Origin: Balanoglossus misakiensis
Lineage: Eukaryota; Hemichordata
DNA length: 64,000 nucleotides
NCBI GenBank assembly: GCA_040954595.2
Contig: CM082584.2
Coordinates: 2,046,001 to 2,110,000 of the forward strand
Direction of reading: 5' to 3'
This document shows, in pieces, positions 56,406 through 64,000 of this stretch; positions within the stretch are counted from its first letter, which is position 1, and the number at the start of each line of letters is the position of its first letter. Under the pieces are notes generated by a model. That model was not told the DNA's origin and did not search any database. It saw only the letters and a program-made list of their open reading frames with translations. Both the position numbers and the translations under genes were made by a program.

Positions 56406-59400
56406 TCTGTCTTTCTTTCTTCTTTCTTTATTCTTCTGTCATTTCTTTGTCGCTCTAGATCTCAGACACCACTGCAGGTACAGTTCTCAAACTTGCTACA
56501 GTGGTCAAGGTCAATGAGTACTCGTGCATTGAACCCATGAATTTTTAATTAGTCACATGACCTGGCGGCCATCTTGGATTTCCTGAAAAAATGCAAATCT
56601 CAGATCTCAGAAACTACAAGTCAGATCGACTTCAAATTTGGCGTGCAGGTAGACTACCTTCTGTCAAACATTTTTGTAATTGGAAATTATGCTGTCAATG
56701 TTGCAGTTTTTTTGCTACAATTTTTTTTCTGAAATCTGGCTTAAATTTCAAAAATCTTCTTCTCTAGAACCGGTGGTAACCGAGACACGGGGTTTGGGGT
56801 ATGTGGTCACCTAACTGATGTCTATCAAGTTTGCGAAGATCATTGTGATTGGTCGAAGATTATGGCGGCCATATTGGATTTTCGAAAAACCCTAGTAAAA
56901 TTTCAAAAATCTTCTTCTCGAGAACCGGTGATAACCGAGTCACAAGATTTTGTGTGTGTGGTCATTCCCCAGATGTCTATCAAGTTTGCGAAGAGGAATG
57001 TGATTGGTCGAAGATTATGGCGGCCATATTGGATTTTGTGAAAAACGATTAAAAAGTAAAAATTCCCTTTCTAGCCTAAAAATTTATAGCACAGAAATTC
57101 TTTTTATGGATATGGATCATCATATGACTACAATATGCTATAAATATTTTGGTAATTTTGGCAATGACCTTTGACCTACTTTTGACGCATCATTTTTCTG
57201 CATATCTAATTCCAGGCTAACCAATAGGGCTATAAGTTTGGTTTTTGATGTATGTGGATAAGTGTGTGATCAAAATTTTTTGCTACTTTTCACGACCCCT
57301 TTGACCCCTGCTGACCTCATTAATTATGTGCATAGCTAATTACAGGCGAACCAATAGACCTAGAGGTTTTGTTTTTGTTGGACAGGACTAGTATGGGGTC
57401 AAAAAATTTTACCCAAATGTTGGGTGACCTCTGGTGACCTTTGACCTACTTTTGCAAATATCAGCATCCACAGCAGATACAGACTTGGCGTTTGGAGGTA
57501 TGGGGCCATAATGAAAAGCCAAAGTTGTGGGTCACCTGTGACACCTGCTTAACTCATTATTTATGTGCATACTTAATTCCGGGCTAACCAAAAGTGCTAT
57601 AGGTCTGGTTTTTGTTGGACATGGACCACTATGGGTCAAAATTTTCTGCCCAAATTATGGGTGACCTCTGGGTGACCTTTGACCTACTTAACACTTTATC
57701 AGCACTAAACATAGATATAACCATGATATTTCATGGGATAAAACACAGCATTATGTTTCTACTCATTAATTATGTGCATATCTAATAATCAGATCAGATA
57801 ATAGAGCTTGGGCCCGGACAATGCTGCTTGCAGCTTTAATTCTGTCTTTCTTTCTTTATTCTTCTGTCATTTCTTTGTCGCTCTAGATCTCAGACACCGC
57901 TGCAGGTACACTTCTCAAACTTGCTACAATGGTCAAGGTCAATGGGTAGTCGTGCATTGAACTCTTGAATTTTTAATTAGTCACGTGACATGGCGGCCAT
58001 ATTGGATTTTCTGAAAAAATGCAAATCTCAGATCTCAGAAACTACAAGTCAGATCGACTTCAAATTTGGTGTGCCGGTAGTCTACCTTCTGCCCATCATT
58101 TTTGTAATTGGATATTTTGCTGTCAATGTTGCAGTTTTTTTGCTACAGTTGTTTTTCTGAAATCTGGTCAAAATTTCAAAAATCTTCTTCTCCAGAACCG
58201 GCGATAACCGAGTCACGCGGTTTGGGGTATGTGGTCACCAAGCTGAGGTCTATCAAGTTTGCGAAGATCATTGTGATTGGTCAAAGATTATGGCGGCCAT
58301 ATTGGATTTAAAAAAAAAACTAGTAAAATTTCAAAAATCTTCTTCTCAAGAACCGGCGATAACTGAGTCACAAGATTTGATGTGTGTGGTCATTAAACAG
58401 ATGTCTATCAAGTTTGCGAAGAGGAATGTGATTGGTCAAAGATTATGGCGGCCATATTGGATTTTGTGAAAAACGATTAAAAAGTAAAAATTCCCTTTCT
58501 AGCCTAAAAATTGACAGCACAGAAATTCTTTTTACGGATATGAAACATCATATGACAAGAATAAGCTATAAATATTTTGGTAATTTTGGCAATGACCTTT
58601 GACCTACTTTTGACGCATCATTTTTCTGCATATCTAATTCCAGGCTAACCAATAGGGCTATAAGTTTGGTTTTTGATGTATGTGGATTTGTATGTGATCA
58701 AAAATTTTTGCTACTTTTCATGACCCCTTTGACCTCTGGTGACCTCATTAAATATGCGCATACCTAATTAATGATGAACCAATAGACCTAGAGGTTTTGT
58801 TTTTGTTATACATGGACCAGTATGGGGTCAAAATATTTTGCCCAAATGTTGGGTGACCTCGGGTGACCTTTGACCTACTTTTGCATATCTCGACATCTAC
58901 GGCAGATACAGCCTTGGCGTTTGGAGGTATGGGGCCATAATGAAAAGCCAAAGTTTTGGGTCACCTGTGACACGTGCTTAACTCATTATTTATGTGCATA
59001 CCTAATTCCGGGATAACCAAAAGGGCTAGAGGTCTGGTTTTTGTTGGACATGGACCACTATGGGTCAAAATTTTCTGCCCAAATTGTGGTTGACCTCTGG
59101 GTGACCTTTGACCTACTTAACACTATATCACCACAAAACATAGATATAACCTTGATATTTCATGGCATAAGACACAGCATTATGTCTCTACTCATTAATT
59201 ATGTGCATATCTAATAATTAGATCAGATAATAGAGCTTGGGCCCGGACAATGCTGCTTGCAGCTTTAATTCTTTCTTTTTTCTTGTGTCATTTCTTTGTC
59301 GCTCTAGATCTCAGACACCGCTGCAGGTACACTTTTCAAACTTGCTACAGTGGTCAAGGTCAATGGGTAGTCGTGCATTGAACTCTTGAATTTTTAATTA

Positions 59401-60682
59401 GTCACGTGACATGGCGGCCATATTGGATTTTCTGAAAAAATGCAAATCTCAGATCTCAGAAACTACAGGTCAGATTTACTTCACATTTGGTGTGCTGGTA
59501 GGGTACCTTCTGCACATCATTTATGTAATTGGATATTTTGCTGTCAATGTTGCAGTTTTTTTGCTACAGTTGTTTTTCTGAAATCTGGTCAAAATTTCAA
59601 AAATCTTCTTCTCCAGAACCGACGATAACCAAGTCACGCGGTTTGGGGTATTTGGTCACCAAATTGAGGTCTATCAAGTTTGCGAAGATCATTGTGCTTG
59701 GTCGAAGATTATGGCGGCCATATTGGATTTTTGAAAAACCCTTGTAAAATTTCAAAAATCTTCTTCTCAAGAACCGGCGATAACCGAGTCACAAGATTTG
59801 GTGTGTGTGGTCATTAAACAGCTGTCTATCAAGTTTGCGAAGAGGAATGTGATTGGTCAAAGATTATGGCGGCCATATTGGATTTTGTGAAAAACGATTA
59901 AAAAGTAAAAATTCCCTTTCTAGCCTAAAAATTGATAGCACAAAAATTCTTTTTATGGATATGAATCATCATATGACAAGAATAAGCTATAAATTTTTTG
60001 GTAATTTTGGCAATGACCTTTGACCTACTTTTGACTCATCATTTTTCTGCATATCTAATTCCAGGCTAACCAATAGGGCTATAAGTTTGGTTTTTGATGT
60101 ATGTGGATTTGTATGTGATCAAAAAATGTTGCTACTTTTCATGACCCCTTTGACCTCTGCTGACCTCATTAAATATGCACATACCTAATTAAAGGTGAAC
60201 CAATAGACCTAGAGGTTTTGTTTTTGTTATACATGGACCAGTATGGTGTCAAAATATTTTGCCCAAATGTTGGGTGACCTCGGGTGACCTTTGACCTACT
60301 TTTGCATATCTTGACATCCACAGCAGATACAGCCTTCGCGTTTGGAGGTATGGGGCCATAATGAAAAGCCAAAGTTTTGGGTCACCTGTGACACCTGCTT
60401 AACTCATTATTTATGTGCATACCTAATTCCGGGCTAACCAAAAGAGCTAGAGGTCTGGTTTTTGTTGGACATGGACCACTATGGGTCAAAATTTTCTGCC
60501 CAAATTGTGGGTGACATCTGGGTGACCTTTGACCTACTTATATCAGCACCAAACATAGATATAACCTTGATATTTCATGGGATAAAACACAGCATTATGT
60601 TTCTACTCATTAATTATGTGCATATCTAATAATCAGATCAGATAATAGAGCTTGGGCCCGGACAATGCTGCTTGCAGCTTTA

Positions 60683-60788
60683 ATTTTAGTTCCAATTATT
60701 AAGGATAAAACTAAGCTTTGTAGTGATGCCAGTAACTACCGGCCGATAGCACTAGCAACTGTTTTCTCTTAAGTTTTTGAGCATATTT
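60683..60788 (+). pseudogene. Orphan RT fragment between two array insertions
   Basis: VPIIKDKTKLCSDASNYRPI followed by ALATVFS, a TAA and VFEHI continues the RT interrupted at 50309 (SNYRPI is the conserved RT motif). It is cut again at about 60788 by a second array. Confidence 0.9.
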
Positions 60789-63700
60789 GGGGGCACAAGC
60801 GCCCTCAGGCGGCTTGTGCCCCCATTGTTATTGTTGGAATTTTTCTTTATTACGGGCCCAAGCCAAGCCAGGCTTGGGCCCGTATTGGTTTCGTTGGAAT
60901 TTTTAGGGCCCAAGCCAAGCCAGGCTTGGGCCCTATTGGTTTCGCTGGTATTTTTCAGTCTTTCTTTCTTTCTTTCTTTCTTTCTTTATTCTTATGTCAA
61001 TTCTTTGTCGCTCTAGATACCAGACACCACTGCAGGTACAGTTTTCAAACTTGCTACAGTGGTCAAGGTCAATAAGTAGTCGTGCATTGAACCCATGAAT
61101 TTTTAATTAGTCACGTGACATGGCGGCCATATTGGATTTTCTGAAAAAATGCAAATCTCAGATCTCAGAAACTACAAGTCAGATCGACTTCAAATTTGGC
61201 GTGCAGGTAGACTACCTTCTGTTAATCATTTTTGTAATTGGAAATTATGCTGACAAAGTTGCAGTTTTTTTGCTACAATTTTTTTTCTGAAATCTGGCTT
61301 AAATTTCAAAAATCTTCTTCTCCAGAACCAGTGATAACCGAGACACGGGGTTTGCGGTATGTGGTCAACTAACTGATGTCTATCAAGTTTGCGAAGATCA
61401 TTGTGATTGGTCAAAGATTACGGCGGCCATATTGGATTTTCGAAAAACCCTAGTAAAATTTCAAAAATCTTCTTCTCAAGAACCGGCGATAACCGAGTCA
61501 CAAGATTTGGTGTGTGTGGTCATTAAACAGATGTCTAACAAGTTTGTGAAGGGGAATGTGATTGGTCGAAGATTATGGCGGCCATATTGGATTTTGAGAA
61601 AAACGATTAAAAAGAAAAAATTCCCTTTGTAGCCTAAAAATTAATAGCACAGAAATTATTTTTATGGATATGAATCATCATATGCCAAGAATAAGCTCTA
61701 AATATTTTGGTAATTTTGGCAATGACCTTTGACCTACTTTTGACGCATCATTTTTCTGCATATCTAATTCCAGGCTAACCAATAGGGCTATACGTTTGGT
61801 TTTTGATGTATGTGGATTTGTATGTGATCAAAAAATGTTGCTACTTTCATGACCCCTTTGACCTCTGCTGACCTCATTAAATATGCACATACCTAATTAC
61901 AGGTGAACCAATAGACCTAGAGGTTTTGTTTTTGTTATTCATGGACCAGTATGGGGTAAAACTATTTTGCCCAAATGTTGGGTGACCTCGGGTGACCTTT
62001 GACCTACTTTTGCATATCTTGACATCCACAGCAGATACAGCCTTGGCGTTTAGAGGTATGGGGCCATAATGAAAAGCCAAAGTTTTGGGTCACCTGTGAC
62101 ACCTGCTTAACTCATTATTTATGTGTATACCTAATTCTGGGCTAACCAAAAGGGCTAGAGATCTGGTTTTTGTTGGACATGGACCACTATAGGTCACAAT
62201 TTTCTGCCCAAATTGTGGGTGACCTCTGGGTGACCTTTGACCTACTTAACACTATATCAACACCAATAATAGATATAACCTTGATATTTTATGGGGTAAA
62301 ACACAGCATTATGTTTCTACTCATTAATTATGTGCATATCTAATAATCAGATCAGATAATAGAGCTTGGGCCCGGACAATGCTGCTTGCAGCTTTAATAC
62401 TTTCTTTCTTTCTTTATTCTTGTGTCAATTCTTTGACCCACGAGATCTCAGACACCGCTGCAGGTACACTTCTGAAACTTGCTACAGTGGTCAAGGTCAA
62501 TGAGTAGTCGTGCATTGAACCCTTGAATTTTTAATTAGTCACGTGACCTGGCGGCCATCTTGGATTTTCTGAAAAAATGCAAATCTCAGATCTCAGAAAC
62601 TACAAGTCAGATCGACTTCAAATTTGGCAAGCTGGTAGACTACCTTCTGCCCATCATTTTTGTAATTAGAAATTATGCTGACAAAGTTGCAGTTTTTTGC
62701 TACAATTTTTTTTCTGAAATCTGGCTTAAATTTAAAAAATCTTCTTCTCCAGAACCAGTGAAAACCAAGACACGGGGTTTTGGGTATGTGGTCACCTAAC
62801 TGATGTCTATCAAGTTTGCGAAGATCATTGTGATTGGTCGAAGATTATGGCGGCCATATTGGATTTTCGTAAAACCCTAGTAAAATTTCAAAAATCTTCT
62901 TCTCAAGAACCGGCGATAACTGAGTCACAAGATTTGGTGTGTGTGGTCATTAAACAGATGTCTATCAAATTTGCGAAGAGGAATGTAATTGGTCGAAGAT
63001 TATGGCGGCCATATTGGATTTTGTGAAAAACAATTAAAAAGTAAAAATTCCCTTTCTAGCCTAAAAATTGATAGCACAGACATTCTTTTTATGGATATGA
63101 ATCATCATATGCCAAGAATAAGCTATAAATATTTTGGTAATTTTGGCAATGACCTTTGACCTACTTTTGACGCATCATTGTTCTGCATATCTAATTCCAG
63201 GCTACCCAATAGGGCTATAAGTTTGGTTTTTGATGTATGTGGATTTGTATGTGATCAAAAAATTTTGCTACTTTTCATGACCCCTTTGACCTCTGGTGAC
63301 CTCATTAAATATGCGCATACCTAATTAATGATCAACCAATAGACCTTAGAGGTTTTGTTTTTGTTATACATGGACCAGTATGGGGTCAAAATATTTTGCC
63401 CAAATGTTGGGTGACCTCGGGTGACCTTTGACCTACTTTTGCATATCTCGACATCCACACCAGATACAGCCTTGGCGTTTGGAGGTATGGGGCCATAATG
63501 AAAAGCCAAAGTTTTGGGTCACCTGTGACACCTGCTTTACTCATTATTTATGTGCATACCTAATTCCGGGCTAACCAAAAGGGCTAGATGTCTGGTTTTT
63601 GTTGGACATGGACCACTATGGGTCAAAATTTTCTGCCCAAATTTTGGATGAACTCAGATGACCTTTGACCTACTTTTGCATATATCGGCATCCAAAGCAG

Positions 63701-64000
63701 GTACAGTCTTGGCATTTGGAGGTATGGGGCCATAATGAAAAGCCAAAGTTTTGGGTCACCTGTGACACCTGCTTTATGCATTATTTATGTGCATACCTAA
63801 TTCCGGGCTAACCAAAAGGGCTAGAGGTCTGGTTTTTGTTGGACATGGACCACTATGGGTCAAAATTTTCTGCCCAAATTTTGGGTGACCTCAGATGACC
63901 TTTGACCTACTTAACACTATATCAACACCAAACATAGATATAACCTTGATATTTCATGGGATAAAACACAGCATTATGTTTCTACTCATTAATTATGTGC
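60789..64000 (+). mobile_element. Second monomer array, running off the window
   Basis: Three hairpin heads (60789, 60852, 60905) precede one monomer ending at about 62399 and a second that continues past the end of the window. The stems differ in sequence but stay paired: GGGGGCACAAGCGCC with GGCGGCTTGTGCCCCC, ACGGGCCCAAGCC with GGCTTGGGCCCGT, and AGGGCCCAAGCC with GGCTTGGGCCCT. Around 63640-63900 the last monomer has an extra internal sub-repeat (GACCTTTGACCTACTT, CATTTGGAGGTATGGGGCC). Confidence 0.85.

Larger units (their letters stand above)
50310..60682 (+). mobile_element. 10.4-kb tandem array of seven ~1.43-kb monomers inserted in the RT gene
   Basis: The insertion is flanked by ATT (50307-50309 and 60683-60685), and removing it rejoins the RT frame. 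Five hairpin heads (50310-50590) are followed by monomers ending at TGCTTGCAGCTTTAATT at about 52012, 53450, 54881, 56300, 57841, 59270 and 60682. Two further heads sit at 56301-56405. GTCGCTCTAGATCTCAGACA recurs at 52061, 53491, 54910, 56450, 57878 and 59299, giving spacings of 1419-1430 bp (1540 where heads intervene). Tails come in two types, GCGCTTGGGCCCGAC (monomers 1, 2, 4) and AGCTTGGGCCCGGAC (3, 5, 6, 7). No conserved long ORF exists. The mechanism of spread is unknown. Confidence 0.85.

Noticed and set aside
50310-60682. Helitron or retrozyme identity for the arrays
   Set aside because: I found no CTRR-type 3' end with insertion between A and T, and no hammerhead core (CTGANGA with GAAA). 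CTGATGTCT in the monomers lacks the required bases.
52202-62799. Recurrent ~62-aa ORFs (starting MQISDLRNYKSD) and ~67-aa minus-strand ORFs in the monomers
   Set aside because: They recur because the DNA recurs. Non-coding parts are equally conserved, copies end at different stops and no monomer has an extended frame.
50310-64000. CRISPR-like array
   Set aside because: The repeats are 1.4-kb or ~50-bp heads without unique spacers, in clearly eukaryotic DNA.

Overview
This window looks like repeat-rich nuclear DNA from a marine invertebrate animal. The reasons are spliced genes with GT/AG introns and AATAAA signals, dense nested transposons and MITEs, (TGTA)n, (TG)n and (TA)n microsatellites, and SAM/HECT, ROCO-COR-Death and multi-exon DDE genes of the kind common in hemichordates, echinoderms, amphioxus and cnidarians. 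A non-vertebrate deuterostome is my best guess, but the sequence alone does not fix the species.

Layout. 1-4360 holds two candidate minus-strand exons of an unrecognised host gene among nested MITEs. 4370-8012 is a giant foldback transposon flanked by a 6-bp duplication (CACAAC). Its arms carry 63-bp tandem repeats and each encodes a SAM-like domain. 8013-12100 is non-coding with small foldback elements. 12103-20177 is the clearest complete unit in the window: an 8.1-kb DNA transposon with a perfect 6-bp target duplication (GTTTTA), TAT...ATA termini and TIRs built from palindromic 52/53-bp repeats. It holds two convergent, apparently intact spliced genes: a 744-aa SAM + GW-rich + HECT E3-ligase-like protein (plus strand) and a 381-aa HTH + DDE integrase-type transposase (minus strand). 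I assign it to the IS3EU-type group, with the name given from memory. The foldback element at 4370 shares its terminus style and 6-bp duplication and is probably a non-autonomous relative.

23287-29465 is a decayed multi-exon transposon gene with a SAP-like segment and a GDGPA motif, broken by stops and frameshifts. 30438-30651 may be a minus-strand first exon. 32433-40657 is a second multi-exon DDE-type gene of about 11 exons, broken in several places. Its second intron was invaded by another 4.5-kb transposon (33459-37998, ATTT duplication, GGG...CCC ends, Sola-like), which carries its own three-exon DDE gene with one frameshift and one stop. 40660-46700 is mostly non-coding, with a Ty3/Gypsy RNase H scrap and MITE pieces. 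46739-47998 (minus) is the terminal exon of a ROCO/DAPK-like gene, with COR and Death domains split by an in-frame TGA.

48400-64000 is a 5'-truncated non-LTR retrotransposon whose reverse transcriptase region is cut twice. The first cut is a 10.4-kb insertion (50310-60682) flanked by ATT and made of seven ~1.43-kb monomers capped by GC-rich hairpins. The second is an array of the same family that runs off the window. Each monomer carries CACGTG, ATGGCGGC and several perfect DR1 nuclear-receptor half-site pairs. These two arrays and the HECT-bearing transposon are the most noteworthy items.
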